A DNA stretch of 64,000 bases from Roseomonas sp. (GTDB lineage: Bacteria; Pseudomonadota; Alphaproteobacteria; Acetobacterales; Acetobacteraceae), in the NCBI GenBank assembly GCA_031180725.1, contig JAPSLO010000016.1:1-64000 (forward strand), written 5' to 3'. Numbering within the stretch: position 1 is the stretch's first letter; every line of letters starts with the position of its first letter. Below, in pieces: positions 25,215 to 33,934 of this stretch. A program made the position numbers and the translations under genes. A model generated the notes under the pieces. It saw only the letters and a program-made list of their open reading frames with translations. It did not search any database and was not told the DNA's origin.

Positions 25215-26276
25215 ATGGACGGCGGCATGGCGGCCGGGGAACGCAAGCCGCTGCTGCGTGCCCTGGGCGGAGAGGCGGTCTGGCCGCCGCCGATGTGGCT
25301 GATGCGCCAGGCGGGACGCTACCTGCCCGAATACCGCGCTGTCCGGGAGAAGGCGGGCGGCTTCATCGCCCTCTGCACCACGCCGGAATTGGCGTCGGAG
25401 GTCACCATCCAGCCCATCCGCCGCTACGGCATGGATGGGGCCATCCTCTTCTCCGACATCCTGATGGTGCCCTGGGCCATGGGTCAGGGCCTGGCCTTCG
25501 CGGAGGGCGAAGGACCCGTGCTGGACCCCATCCGCGACGCCGCCGGCCTGGCCGCCCTGGATCCCACCAACCTGCGCGCCCGCGCCGCCCCGATCTTCGA
25601 GACGGTGCGCCTGACCCGCGCCGCGCTGGAGGCCCAGGCGCCGCGCGTCACGCTGATCGGCTTCGCCGGCAGCCCCTGGACGGTTGCGGCCTATATGGTG
25701 GAGGGCCGCGGATCGAAGGACTTCCGGGCTGCCCGCAGCCTGGCCTATGAGGATCCCGCCACCTTCGGCCGGCTGATCCGGCTGCTGGTGGATGCCACCA
25801 CGGATTACCTGCTGGCCCAGATCGAAGCCGGCGCCGAGGTGGTGATGCTGTTCGACAGCTGGGCCGGCATGCTGCCGCCCAGCCAGTTCCGCCGCTGGGT
25901 GATCGAGCCCAGCGCCGCCATCCTGCGCAATGTGAAGCGGCTGCACCCCTCGATCCCGGTCATCGGCTTCCCACGCCTGGCCGGCCCGCTGATCGGCGAA
26001 TATGCGCAGCGGACGGCGGTCAGCGCGGTGGCGATGGACACCGCCATGGACCCGCGCTTCGCCGCCCGCGCCGTGCCGGCCCATGTCGCCCTACAGGGCA
26101 ATCTCGACCCGCTTTCCCTGATCGCCGGCGGCGTGGCGCTGGAGACGGAGGCGCGGCAGATCCTGGCCGCCATGCGGGGCCGGCCCTTCATCTTCAACCT
26201 CGGCCACGGCATCGAAAAGGAAACGCCGCCCGAGCATGTCACGCAGCTCGTCCGCATCGTAAGATCGGGCGGATGA
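25215..26276 (+). CDS. hemE: Uroporphyrinogen decarboxylase
   Basis: This is a 353-residue UroD. The signature PPMWLMRQAGRYLPEYRAVR is at about 26-45, then AILFSDILMVPWAMG, GFAGSPWTVAAYMVEG and LFDSWAGMLPPSQFRRW. It removes four carboxyls from uroporphyrinogen III to give coproporphyrinogen III in heme synthesis. I choose the ATG at 25215 (GGAG nearby); 25227 and 25164 are alternatives. Its stop overlaps the start of the serine hydrolase gene in ATGA. It is divergent from PPSR across the probable origin; hemJ and hemH are 20 kb away. Confidence 0.95.
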   Translation: MDGGMAAGERKPLLRALGGEAVWPPPMWLMRQAGRYLPEYRAVREKAGGFIALCTTPELASEVTIQPIRRYGMDGAILFSDILMVPWAMGQGLAFAEGEGPVLDPIRDAAGLAALDPTNLRARAAPIFETVRLTRAALEAQAPRVTLIGFAGSPWTVAAYMVEGRGSKDFRAARSLAYEDPATFGRLIRLLVDATTDYLLAQIEAGAEVVMLFDSWAGMLPPSQFRRWVIEPSAAILRNVKRLHPSIPVIGFPRLAGPLIGEYAQRTAVSAVAMDTAMDPRFAARAVPAHVALQGNLDPLSLIAGGVALETEARQILAAMRGRPFIFNLGHGIEKETPPEHVTQLVRIVRSGG

Positions 26277-27646
26277 CGCCCGACCCCTGGCTGCGTGCCG
26301 CGCTGGACTATCTGCCAACCTGGATCGCCCATCAGATGCGCCAGTCCGGCCAGCCGGGCTGCCTGCTGGCCGTGGCGCATCGTGGCCAGGTGGTGCTGGA
26401 GCAGGCCTTCGCCAGCGCGGATCTCTCGACCGCCGAGGCGATGACGCCGCGCCATCGCTTCCGCGTCGCCTCCCACTCCAAGAGCCTGACCGCCGCCGGC
26501 GTGATGCGCCTGCGGGAGAAGGGGCGGCTTTCGCTCGACGCGCCTATCGGCCGCCACCTGGAGGGTCTGCACCCGGAGATCGCGGCGCTGACCCTGGCGC
26601 AGCTCCTCTCCCACAGCGGCGGCATCACGCGGGATGGCACGGTGCAGGACGCCTTCGCCGACCGGCGCTCCTTCGCCAGTCGTGCGGAACTGCTGGCGGA
26701 TCTGGCCGAAGGCCCGCGCATCCCGCCGGGCACCCGCTTCAAATACTCCAACCACGGCTTTGCCCTGGCCGCGCTGGTGGTGGAGGCCGTCACCGGCACG
26801 CCCTGGGCCGACTGGATCCGGCAGGAGGTGATGGAGCCCTTCGGCCTGTCCGAGACCTTTCCCGACTGCCCCCTGCCCCCGGGCACGCCTTTCGCGCGCG
26901 GCCATACGGGCCGGATGCCGCTCGGCCGTCGGCTGGTGATCCCGGGCGATAACACGGCCCATGCCATCGCGCCCGCGGGCGGTGTGGTGAGCACCGCGGC
27001 CGACATGGCGCGTTTCTACGCGCAGCTCTCGCCGGACGCCGCCGAAAGCCCGCTTTCCGTCGCCAGCCGGCGCGAGATGGTGCGCCGCCAATGGCGCAAT
27101 CCGCACGCCAGCTTCGAGATGTGGTACGGCCTCGGCATCATGAGCGGCACGCTGGCCGGCGGCCTGGAATGGTTTGGCCATACCGGGCGGCTGCAGGGCT
27201 ATGTCTCCCGCACGGCCGTGCTGCCGGCCTTCGATATCGCCGTGTCGGTGATGGTGAACGGCATTGATGCGCTGACCGAGCTCTGGGCCGACGGCGCATT
27301 GAACATCCTGCGCTGCTTCGCCCAGCGCGGCGCCCCGGCAGAGCGGCTGAAGGACTGGATGGGCCGCTGGTGGACCGTCTGGGGCGCGGTGGACCTGCTG
27401 CCGGCGGGCGAGCGCGTTCTGGTCGCCACGCCCAGCCTGTTCAATCCGGTGATGGACGCCGCGGAGATCGAGGCGACGGGCGACGAGGGCCGGGTGGTGC
27501 TGGCCACCGGCTATGCCGGCCATGGCGAGCCCGCGCGACTTATCCGCGATGCGGAGGGGCGCGTGGCGGCGGTGGAACTGGGCAGCATGCGCATGGTGCC
27601 GGAGGCCGAGCTGTCGGCGGAGCTGGCGGCGCGCTACGGCGGGTGA
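26273..27646 (+). CDS. Serine beta-lactamase-fold hydrolase
   Basis: This is a 457-residue protein of the class C beta-lactamase/esterase group. The S-x-x-K motif is S67-H-S-K70, the Y-x-N motif is Y158-S-N160 and an HTG triad (FGHTGRL) lies at about 304. A C-terminal beta-rich extension follows. There is no signal peptide, so it is probably a cytosolic esterase or peptidase, not an antibiotic resistance enzyme. It is translationally coupled to hemE (ATGA at 26273-26276), an unusual partner. The substrate is unknown. Confidence 0.88.
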   Translation: MTPDPWLRAALDYLPTWIAHQMRQSGQPGCLLAVAHRGQVVLEQAFASADLSTAEAMTPRHRFRVASHSKSLTAAGVMRLREKGRLSLDAPIGRHLEGLHPEIAALTLAQLLSHSGGITRDGTVQDAFADRRSFASRAELLADLAEGPRIPPGTRFKYSNHGFALAALVVEAVTGTPWADWIRQEVMEPFGLSETFPDCPLPPGTPFARGHTGRMPLGRRLVIPGDNTAHAIAPAGGVVSTAADMARFYAQLSPDAAESPLSVASRREMVRRQWRNPHASFEMWYGLGIMSGTLAGGLEWFGHTGRLQGYVSRTAVLPAFDIAVSVMVNGIDALTELWADGALNILRCFAQRGAPAERLKDWMGRWWTVWGAVDLLPAGERVLVATPSLFNPVMDAAEIEATGDEGRVVLATGYAGHGEPARLIRDAEGRVAAVELGSMRMVPEAELSAELAARYGG

Positions 27647-27709
27647 GGTGTCGCGGGAAGGTGCGCTGGCTCTCCCTTAACCATTCCAACTGATCGACGC
27701 CCGGGAGGT

Positions 27710-28505
27710 TAGAGCATTTTCCGATTATGCTGGGTCGTAGCCGGCGGCGGAGAAGTAGTTCGCGCATTCGGCTGGATTGGAGGTGTCGATGATGCCGCCG
27801 ATGGCAGCCCAGAGGCCTTCGATCGTCCGCGTGGCGGCCTTGCGGAGCATGGCCTTCAGCTTGGCGAAGGCGTTCTCGATAGGATTGAAGTCGGGGCCGT
27901 AGGGCGGGAGGTAGAGCAGGCTCGCGCCGGCGGCTTCGATGGAGGCGCGGATGCCGGGCCGCTTGTGGCTGCCGAGGTTGTCCATGACGACGACATCGCC
28001 GGGCCACAGGTCCGGGACCAGCACCTGGTCGACATAGGCCTGGAAGGCGATACCGTTGATGGGGCCGTCGAGCACCATGGGCGCGACCATGCCGCTGTTG
28101 CGCAGGCCCGCGACGAAGGTCGTTGTCTTCCAGTGGCCGTGCGGGATGGCGGCGCGCAGCTCGCTCAGGGTCATGTCCGGCGTCCGCTCCAGCAGGCCGA
28201 GGATCAACGGCGCATGCGCCTCGATCCGTCCCGAGCGACGGTCGCCGCCGAGAGGCCCGGGGGCCACCGAACCCACCTGCCGGTGTAGCGCCCACCAGCG
28301 GATTGCACTCGATGCCCCGACACCGAACCGCTCCGCCGCCGCACGGCACGACGCGCCCGCCGCGATCGCCGCCACGACCCGTTCCCTGAGATCGACCGAC
28401 AACGCCTTCGACATGCCCGTCAGCCCCTTCCCGACAGACAACTTGAATCAGATTCGCTCCGCGTCGGGGAAGCGCTTTGACTCACTCAGGTCGAAAGGCG
28501 CTTTA
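27710..28505 (-). mobile_element. IS630-family element, internally deleted
   Basis: A transposase gene is bracketed by TA dinucleotides at 27710-27711 and 28504-28505, as IS630/Tc1 elements duplicate TA. The inward-reading ends TAGAGC-N3-TT at the left and TAAAGC-N3-TT at the right match at 10 of 16 bases, so the inverted repeats are imperfect and the borders approximate. An alternative right end is GGAGCGAATCTGATT near 28461. The length of about 0.8 kb against about 1.1 kb usual fits the deletion in the transposase. Confidence 0.6.
27725..28414 (-). pseudogene. IS630-family transposase lacking the first catalytic Asp
   Basis: This is a 229-residue frame. The N-terminal HTH is complete (SKALSVDLRERVVAAIAAG, then AAERFGVGASSAIRWWALHR). 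The C-terminal part retains VVVMDNLGSHK (second Asp) and YLPPYGPDFNPIENAFAKLK (Glu). In family members, LSELRAAL is followed by about 85-90 residues containing the first catalytic Asp in an IDE motif, before PHGHWKTTTFVAGL. Here LSELRAAIPHGHWKTTTF joins them directly, an in-frame loss. The repeated LRAA coding sequence at the joint suggests recombination between short repeats. It is probably inactive. The start ATG at 28414 (MSKALSVDL) fits the family. Confidence 0.8.
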
Positions 28506-28559
28506 GGCCTCCTGCGGGTGGGGTTCGGGGAGGGCAGAGCACTCCCCGAGGTCACCCCC

Positions 28560-29540
28560 TCAATCCACCGTCGCCCCTGACGCGATCACCACCGGCCGCC
28601 AGGTCTCCACTTCCTGCGCCACGAAGTTCTGGAAGTCATCCATGAACCGGTTGCCGGTGTCGGTCGCCAGTTCGCGGTACCGCGCCTTGATCGCCGGCAG
28701 TTCCTGCACGTCCTTCGCCACGTCGGCGAAGCGCTGCTGGATCGGCTTTGGCACTGCCGCCGGGAAGCTGAAGCCGGCCCAGCCCTCCGCTACAAGCTGC
28801 GGGAAGCCATGCTCGGCGAAGGTCGGAATTTCCGGCACGAAGTCGCTGCGCGCCGGCGCCGTCAGTCCGATGCCCTTGATCGTTCCCTGCCGCAGGAAGG
28901 AGACGGAGGCCGAGATGCCGTCCAGCGTCACCGGCACATTCCCCGCCACCACGTCCTGCACCGCCTGCGCCCCGCCGCGATACGGCACATGTGTCATCTC
29001 CACCCCCGCCATCTGCGCGAAGCGCAGCATGATCAGATGCGGCAGGGATCCGACGCCGGAGGTCGCATAGTTCAGCCCCGGCCGCCGCTTCGCCTCCGCC
29101 GCCAGTTCAGCGGGGTTGTTGAAGGGTGCGTTCCGGTTGGCCATCAGCGCGTAGTACACGCGCTGGATCAGCGCCACATGGGCGAAGCTGCGCACGGGAT
29201 CCCAGGTGATCCGGCCACGATAGAGCGTCGCCCCGATGTTGAAGGCGGAGACCGGCGAGAGCAGCACCGTGTAGCCATCCGGCGCTGCCTCTGCCACTTG
29301 GCCCGTGCCCAGCGTGGCGCCGGCGCCGGGACGGTTGTCCGCGATGATGGGCTGGCCCAGGCGCTGCGACATCTGATCCGCCACCAGTCGCCCGATCACA
29401 TCGGTGGAGCCGCCCGGCGCGAAGGGGATGACCATGCGGATCGGCCGGTTCGGCCAAGGGGCCTGCGCCAGGGCGGGCGCGGCCAGCGTGGAAGCGCCGG
29501 CGACCAACAGCGCGCGGCGCGAGAGGGCGAGGCTATTCAT
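28560..29540 (-). CDS. Bug-family substrate-binding protein
   Basis: This is a 326-residue periplasmic receptor with a Tat-like leader (ALSRRALLVAGASTLAA, cleavage near ALAQ). The mature part has WPNRPIRMVIPFAPGGSTD, NRPGAGATLG, AAPDGYTVLL and HVPYRGGAQAV. I take the ATG at 29540 because GGAAGATGCC precedes it. It is a single gene, with the IS630 remnant about 55 bp beyond its stop. Ligand and transport partner are unknown. Confidence 0.92.
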   Translation of the reverse strand: MNSLALSRRALLVAGASTLAAPALAQAPWPNRPIRMVIPFAPGGSTDVIGRLVADQMSQRLGQPIIADNRPGAGATLGTGQVAEAAPDGYTVLLSPVSAFNIGATLYRGRITWDPVRSFAHVALIQRVYYALMANRNAPFNNPAELAAEAKRRPGLNYATSGVGSLPHLIMLRFAQMAGVEMTHVPYRGGAQAVQDVVAGNVPVTLDGISASVSFLRQGTIKGIGLTAPARSDFVPEIPTFAEHGFPQLVAEGWAGFSFPAAVPKPIQQRFADVAKDVQELPAIKARYRELATDTGNRFMDDFQNFVAQEVETWRPVVIASGATVD

Positions 29541-29646
29541 GGCATCTTCCCGGTCGGCAACCGCGCGGAAGGGCGCGGCGGCGCGGAGCTTCACATGCCT
29601 GCCCGGCCGGAAACAACGCCGTTGCGCAGGGGAACGGAAGGACCGC

Positions 29647-30489
29647 TCACTCCTCCTTCGCGCCGCCGGCCGTGCGCTCGTAGTGGCGGTAGTATTTGTC
29701 GGTCACCAGGTCGGTCTTCACCAGGATGCAGACATCGGTGGTGTTGAACTGGTGGTCGATCACCGCGCCATCGCCCACGAAGCCGCCCAGGCGCAGATAG
29801 CCCTTCACCAGCGGCGGCAGTTCCACCAGCGCGGCCTTGGCGGCGGCCGGGTCCAGCGACATGCGGTCCATTTTCACGTAGCGGTCCGGCAGCGCCCGCG
29901 GCCGCAGCCCTTCCGGTGCCAGGTGATAGGCATGCAGGTAGGAAAGCTGCGGCGCCAGCGCATCCGGATCCGTGCCGTGCAGGGATGCGCAACCGAACAT
30001 CAGGTCAATGCGGTAGCGGAAGACATAGGCGGCGATGCCGCGCCACAGAAGCTGCAGCGTCCCGCGCGTGCGATAAGGCGCCGCCACGCAGGACCGGCCC
30101 AGCTCCATCACCTCGCCCGGATAGGCCAGTAGCGGAGAGACATCGTACTCAGCCTGGGAATAGAACCGCCCAAGCTTCGCCGCGCCCGGCCGGCGGATCA
30201 GGCGATAGGTGCCGACCACCGCATCCGGCCCATCGCCCAGATCGTGGTCCAGCACCACCAGGTGGTCGGCGACCCCGTCGAATTCGTCCTGGTCCAGCCG
30301 TGCCGCCGCGGTGGCGGCGTCGGCATGGGCGCCCATCTCCTCGTAGAAGACGCGGTAACGCAGCGCCTGCGCGGCACGGATTTCGTTGGCGCCCGCGGCC
30401 AGACGCAGGCCGAGATTGCCGGCCCGAAGCTCCTCGAACCCGCCGGTGTTCTGCGTCGGATCCTCCCGCCGTGGCGGGCCGGAACTCAT
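29647..30489 (-). CDS. GNAT-type N-acyltransferase, OlsB-like
   Basis: This is a 280-residue protein of the OlsB/hemolysin-like acyltransferase group. It reads RAAQALRYRVFYEEMG (about 38-53), ARLDQDEFDGVADHLVVLD, VVGTYRLIRR, MELGRSCVAAPYRTRGTLQLLWRGIAAY and YVKMDRMSLDPAAAK. OlsB attaches a 3-hydroxyacyl chain from ACP to ornithine in making ornithine lipids. No olsA partner is adjacent. Its start overlaps the Fur-family gene's stop in ATGA (30486-30489), so the two are coupled. Confidence 0.8.
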   Translation of the reverse strand: MSSGPPRREDPTQNTGGFEELRAGNLGLRLAAGANEIRAAQALRYRVFYEEMGAHADAATAAARLDQDEFDGVADHLVVLDHDLGDGPDAVVGTYRLIRRPGAAKLGRFYSQAEYDVSPLLAYPGEVMELGRSCVAAPYRTRGTLQLLWRGIAAYVFRYRIDLMFGCASLHGTDPDALAPQLSYLHAYHLAPEGLRPRALPDRYVKMDRMSLDPAAAKAALVELPPLVKGYLRLGGFVGDGAVIDHQFNTTDVCILVKTDLVTDKYYRHYERTAGGAKEE

Positions 30490-30971
30490 GATCCCCGGCC
30501 CTTCTTAACGGTTGGCGCGGCGGCAGGGCGGCGGCCGAATAGCTCCAGCCGCTGGCCGACCAGCACGAAGCCCAGACGCTCTGCGATCTTGCGGGCCAGC
30601 GCCTCGTGCTCGGGGTCCTCGAACTCGATGACCTTGCCGGTGTCCACGTCGATCAGGTGGTGATGATGGCCGCGGTCGGTCGGGTCGAAGCGCGCGCGCC
30701 CGCCGCCGAAATCGCGGCGCTCGACGATGCCCTTCTCCTCCAGCAGGCGGACGGTGCGATAGACGGTGGCCACGGAGATGCGCGCATCCAGCGCGCTGGC
30801 GCGCCGGTACAATTCCTCGACGTCGGGATGATCCTCGGCCTCGCTCAGGACGCGCGCGATCAGCCGGCGCTGGCCGGTCATCTTCAGGCCACGTTCGATG
30901 CACAGCCTTTCGATCCGGGAAGGATCGGGCTTGCCTTCGTGGCGGTGCGCGGCGTCGTTCTGGTGGTCCAT
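30486..30971 (-). CDS. Fur-family metal-dependent transcriptional regulator
   Basis: This is a 161-residue Fur protein. The winged helix is at about 20-85 (KMTGQRRLIARVLSEAEDHP, then ISVATVYRTVRLLEEKGIVERRDF), followed by the metal-site DRGHHHHLIDVDTGKVIEFEDPEHE. The CxxC zinc pair of many Fur proteins is missing, as in alphaproteobacterial Fur/Mur and some Irr. Irr-type HemE-binding regions are not obvious, so Fur/Mur is favoured. It is coupled to the OlsB-like gene by a four-base overlap, linking metal status with membrane lipid composition. Confidence 0.88.
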   Translation of the reverse strand: MDHQNDAAHRHEGKPDPSRIERLCIERGLKMTGQRRLIARVLSEAEDHPDVEELYRRASALDARISVATVYRTVRLLEEKGIVERRDFGGGRARFDPTDRGHHHHLIDVDTGKVIEFEDPEHEALARKIAERLGFVLVGQRLELFGRRPAAAPTVKKGRGS

Positions 30972-31080
30972 GCGGTCCGGAGCGTTCCTGCGGCCGGTTC
31001 ATGGCCGGCGCGCAGCCTTCCATAGCCCGCCCGGCGCGCGCTCACCACTCCGGCGCGCGCGGCGGGCGGCCGAGGCCGGA

Positions 31081-31536
31081 TCAGGCCTCGCGCGCGGCGG
31101 CGGCGGAGGCGCGGCCGCGGCCGGCCGGGCGGCCGCGCGGCTTGGTGCCCAGCCCGATCCGCTTCGCCAGCGAGGAGCGGTGCTTTGTGTAGTTCGGCGC
31201 GACCATGGGATAATCGGGCGGCAGACCCCACTTCTCCCGGTACTGGTCGGGGGTCAGGTTGAAGGCTGTCTTCAGATGCCGTTTCAGCATCTTCAGCTTC
31301 TTCCCGTCCTCCAGGCAGATCAGATACTCGGGGGTGATGGACTTCTTGATGGGCACCGCCGGCTGCGGCTTCTCCGCCGGAGCGACCTGCGGCTGGCCCA
31401 TTGTGGACAGAGTCCGGTAGACCTCTTGGATCAGGTTCGGTAGATCGGAGATGGAAACCGGGTTGTTTGCGACATGGGCCGAGACGATCTCCGCCGTCAG
31501 GCCCAGCAGATCCTGGTTCGCCGAGTTTTCGGCCAT
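31081..31536 (-). CDS. mucR: MucR/Ros-family transcriptional regulator
   Basis: This is a 151-residue MucR protein. NQDLLGLTAEIVSAHVANN and then VSISDLPNLIQEVYRTLS are at the N-terminus. The zinc finger is SITPEYLICLEDGKKLKMLKRHLKTAFNLTPDQYREKWGLP with Cys, Asp and two His ligands (about 76-95), and APNYTKHRSSLAKRIGLG follows. MucR/Ros proteins bind AT-rich sites and control exopolysaccharide, motility and cell-cycle genes in alphaproteobacteria. The C-terminus is a basic Arg/Ala tail that may aid DNA binding. It stands alone between fur and a divergent tusA-like gene. Confidence 0.93.
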   Translation of the reverse strand: MAENSANQDLLGLTAEIVSAHVANNPVSISDLPNLIQEVYRTLSTMGQPQVAPAEKPQPAVPIKKSITPEYLICLEDGKKLKMLKRHLKTAFNLTPDQYREKWGLPPDYPMVAPNYTKHRSSLAKRIGLGTKPRGRPAGRGRASAAAAREA

Positions 31537-31703
31537 GTTCTTGTCTTCCCGCCTTCGGTCGAGGACACATCTTCCGGGCCAGCAGCGCTATCAGGCCCAT
31601 AACGGCGAACCGGCAGAACGCCTCCACGCCGAGTCGCGCCTTGCTTATACTGGTGCGGCAAGACGTTTCGCAATGACCGTTGGCGCCCGCGCGGGAGATT
31701 GAT

Positions 31704-31976
31704 GTGACGGAACACGGGATTTTCCAAGAAACGGCCAAAGAACTGCATCAGGACATCCTGCTCGACATCACCGCCGAGACTTGCCCGATGACCTTCGTCC
31801 GGACACGTCTTGCATTGGATCGTATGCAGTTTGGTCAGGTCCTGCGCGTGACGCTGCGCGGGGAGGAACCGCTGCGCAACGTTCCCCGCACCGCCACCGA
31901 ACAGGGCCATGCCGTGCTGCACATGGCGCCGCAGCCGGACGGGACGACGCGGCTGTGGATCCGCAAGGGCGGTTGA
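31704..31976 (+). CDS. TusA-like sulfurtransferase family protein
   Basis: This is a 90-residue TusA-fold protein. The family Cys is in DITAETCPMTFVRTRLALDRM (about 21-40); the usual CPxP is CPMT. The GTG at 31704 follows GGGAG by six bases, while an ATG two bases before is out of frame. TusA-type proteins carry persulfide sulfur for tRNA thiolation or other sulfur transfer. No clear partner gene is nearby. The residues beyond the motif fit the family's two-layer alpha/beta fold. Confidence 0.8.
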   Translation: MTEHGIFQETAKELHQDILLDITAETCPMTFVRTRLALDRMQFGQVLRVTLRGEEPLRNVPRTATEQGHAVLHMAPQPDGTTRLWIRKGG

Positions 31977-32036
31977 TGGCTTGAGGGCGAGCTTCCGAGA
32001 CAGCGCCCGAGCGGAATCAGCCCTCCCGCGCCAGTG

Positions 32037-32657
32037 CTATACGATCAGCGCATGCGCGGTGCGGAGATCCTCGACGAAGCGGGCGTATTCTTGCTGCTGG
32101 GCTGCCTGGTCGCGCAGGCGCAGCAGGTAGCTGGGGTGGATGGTGGCAAAGACGGGCAGGTCCTGCGGGCCTGTCACTGTCTGGCCGCGCGTTTTCATCA
32201 CCGGCAGGGATTTGCCGGCGAGGGCGCGCAGCGCCGTGGCGCCGAGAGCGACCAGCAGCCGGGGCGAGACAAGGCCGATCTCGCGCAGCAGAAAGGGACG
32301 GTAATAGGTGATGTCCCCAGCATCGGGAGATTGGTGCAGGCGGCGTTTGCCGCTGGGGGTGAATTTGAAGTGTTTCACGGCGTTGGTGACATAGGCCTCG
32401 TCGCGCGGCACTTCGGCATCGGCCAGGGCACGGTTGAAGAGACGTCCGGCCGGGCCGACGAAGGGGCGGCCCTGGAGGTCCTCCTCATGGCCGGGCTGTT
32501 CGCCGACGAACATCAGCGGCGCGCCAATCGGGCCCTCGCCGAAGACAAGTTGGGTGGCGCGGCGGGCGAAATCGGGCAGGTCGTTGCGGCCGGCGAGCTC
32601 GCGCGCCAGGCTGGCGAGGGCAGATTGCGGGTCGGTGCCGGAGTCCTGAGGGGACAT
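32037..32657 (-). CDS. udgX: UdgX-type uracil-DNA glycosylase family protein
   Basis: This is a 206-residue family-4-like UDG. Motif A reads FVGEQPGHEEDLQGRPFVGPAG (about 50-70), and motif B is near TIHPSYLLRLRD. The extra loop SGKRRLHQSPDAGD (about 102-115) carries KRRLH at 104-108, the UdgX hallmark; His108 aligns with His109 of mycobacterial UdgX, which binds uracil-DNA covalently. So it probably excises uracil slowly and stays cross-linked. The start is uncertain: ATG 32657, or 32714 (57 bp from the SOS box). A LexA-type box is upstream. Confidence 0.85.
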   Translation of the reverse strand: MSPQDSGTDPQSALASLARELAGRNDLPDFARRATQLVFGEGPIGAPLMFVGEQPGHEEDLQGRPFVGPAGRLFNRALADAEVPRDEAYVTNAVKHFKFTPSGKRRLHQSPDAGDITYYRPFLLREIGLVSPRLLVALGATALRALAGKSLPVMKTRGQTVTGPQDLPVFATIHPSYLLRLRDQAAQQQEYARFVEDLRTAHALIV

Positions 32658-32979
32658 GCCGAGCGGAACGCGCGAGGCAGGTGGAAGGTGGCGCGGCGCG
32701 CGGTTCGACGCCATGCCCGCCCGTTTCTGACGACGGACGTACGAGTGCATGCATGTAACGGAAGTGCAAAGTTCTGTATTCGTTCCTAAAATCACCTGCT
32801 GATCGCAGCTGATCGGAGCATTGCGACGGTGGCCGCGGAGGATGACGGAATCGACCGCGGCCAGGCACGAGTGAAGGCCTGCGCCCCCGGAAGGGCTCTG
32901 ATCCTCGCAGGCGGGCAGTGTGGCCGGGATGGCGCCGCCGATCCGCCTTGGGCGCGGTGGACCGGCCGTCTCGCCGTGA
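32658..32979. promoter_or_regulatory. Control region of udgX and end of parB, with SOS box
   Basis: The gap between parB and udgX (322 bp) has no gene. An AT-rich stretch at 32745-32790 carries GTTC-N7-GTTC and a TTGCAC -35-like hexamer on the minus strand. The rest up to parB shows no further clear signal. Confidence 0.4.
32771..32785 (-). promoter_or_regulatory. SOS (LexA) box GTTC-N7-GTTC
   Basis: GTTC (32771-32774), seven bases, then GTTC (32782-32785) is an exact match to the alphaproteobacterial LexA box. It lies 114 bp upstream of the chosen udgX ATG, or 57 bp from the alternative one at 32714. This suggests DNA-damage control of udgX. Confidence 0.6.
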
Positions 32980-33849
32980 TCAACCGCCGCCGCGGAGCAG
33001 GCGGATGAGACCATCGAGCTGGTCGAGGTCGCGGTAGCGGATCACCATCTCACCACCGCGGCCTTGGTGACGGACCGAGATCTGAAGACCGACCTTCTCC
33101 GTCAGGTCGCGTTCCAGCGACGCGATTTCGGGATCGCGCGGCGGGCCACCTTCCGATCGGGGCTTCGGTCGTGCCTGCGCTGCGGCCAGCGCTTCGGCTT
33201 GGCGGACATTGAGACCGCGCGCGACGATCTGCGCGGCGAGGCGGCCGGGATCTGGCGCGCCGACCAGGGTGCGGGCATGGCCGGCCGAAAGCACGCCATT
33301 GCTGACGAGGTCGCGGACCTGGGCGGGCAGGCTGAGCAGCCGGACGGTGTTCGCGACATGGCTGCGGCTCTTGCCGACTGCCTGGCCAAGCGCGTCCTGG
33401 GTGAGGCCGAACTCCTCCATCAGGCGCCGATAGCCCTCCGCTTCCTCCATCGCGTTGAGGTCCTGGCGCTGGAGGTTCTCGACCAGGCCGGCTGCCATGG
33501 CCTCGCGGTCGCCGAGCTCACGGACCACGACGGGGACTTCATGAAGCTGGGCGACCTGCGCGGCGCGCCAGCGGCGTTCGCCGCCGACGATCTCGTAGCG
33601 GCCGGCTGCGCCGGGCTTGGGACGGGCGAGGATCGGCTGGAGGATGCCGTGTTCCCGGATGGAGGCGGCCAGTTCCTCCAGCCCCGCCTTGTCCATCAGG
33701 CCACGAGGCTGGAAGGGGCCGGGCTCCAGCGCCTCGATGGGCAGGGTGCGGAGCGCGCCGGCTTCCGCGGCGGCGGGCGCATCAGGGATCAGGGCGGAGA
33801 GGCCGCGGCCGAGGCGGGGTGGCGGCGCTTTGCGCGTGGTGCTGCTCAT
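32980..33849 (-). CDS. parB: Chromosome-partitioning protein ParB
   Basis: This is a 289-residue ParB/Spo0J. The start PRLGRGLSALI, the CTP-binding motifs ENLQRQDLNAMEEAEGY and GGERRWRAAQVAQ, and the HTH LTQDALGQAVGKSRSHVANTVRLL are present. The C-terminal dimer domain ends IRLLRGGG. It binds parS and spreads as a CTP-dependent clamp. I take the ATG at 33849 with GAGAAG just before it; 33861 is possible. It is the last gene of the mnmE-mnmG-rsmG-parA-parB run. Confidence 0.96.
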   Translation of the reverse strand: MSSTTRKAPPPRLGRGLSALIPDAPAAAEAGALRTLPIEALEPGPFQPRGLMDKAGLEELAASIREHGILQPILARPKPGAAGRYEIVGGERRWRAAQVAQLHEVPVVVRELGDREAMAAGLVENLQRQDLNAMEEAEGYRRLMEEFGLTQDALGQAVGKSRSHVANTVRLLSLPAQVRDLVSNGVLSAGHARTLVGAPDPGRLAAQIVARGLNVRQAEALAAAQARPKPRSEGGPPRDPEIASLERDLTEKVGLQISVRHQGRGGEMVIRYRDLDQLDGLIRLLRGGG

Positions 33850-33934
33850 GTCTTCTCGCATCGAGGCTTGCGCGGGGCCGGAGGGCGGAGGCCGGCCCGG
33901 CAGGGCATGGGCCGGGCGGTGGAGGAGCGGGAGG

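Noticed and set aside
27540-28349. An alternative 269-codon frame in the IS630 element
   Set aside because: It is a frame-shifted reading of the transposase, with Arg/His-rich composition and no catalytic motifs.
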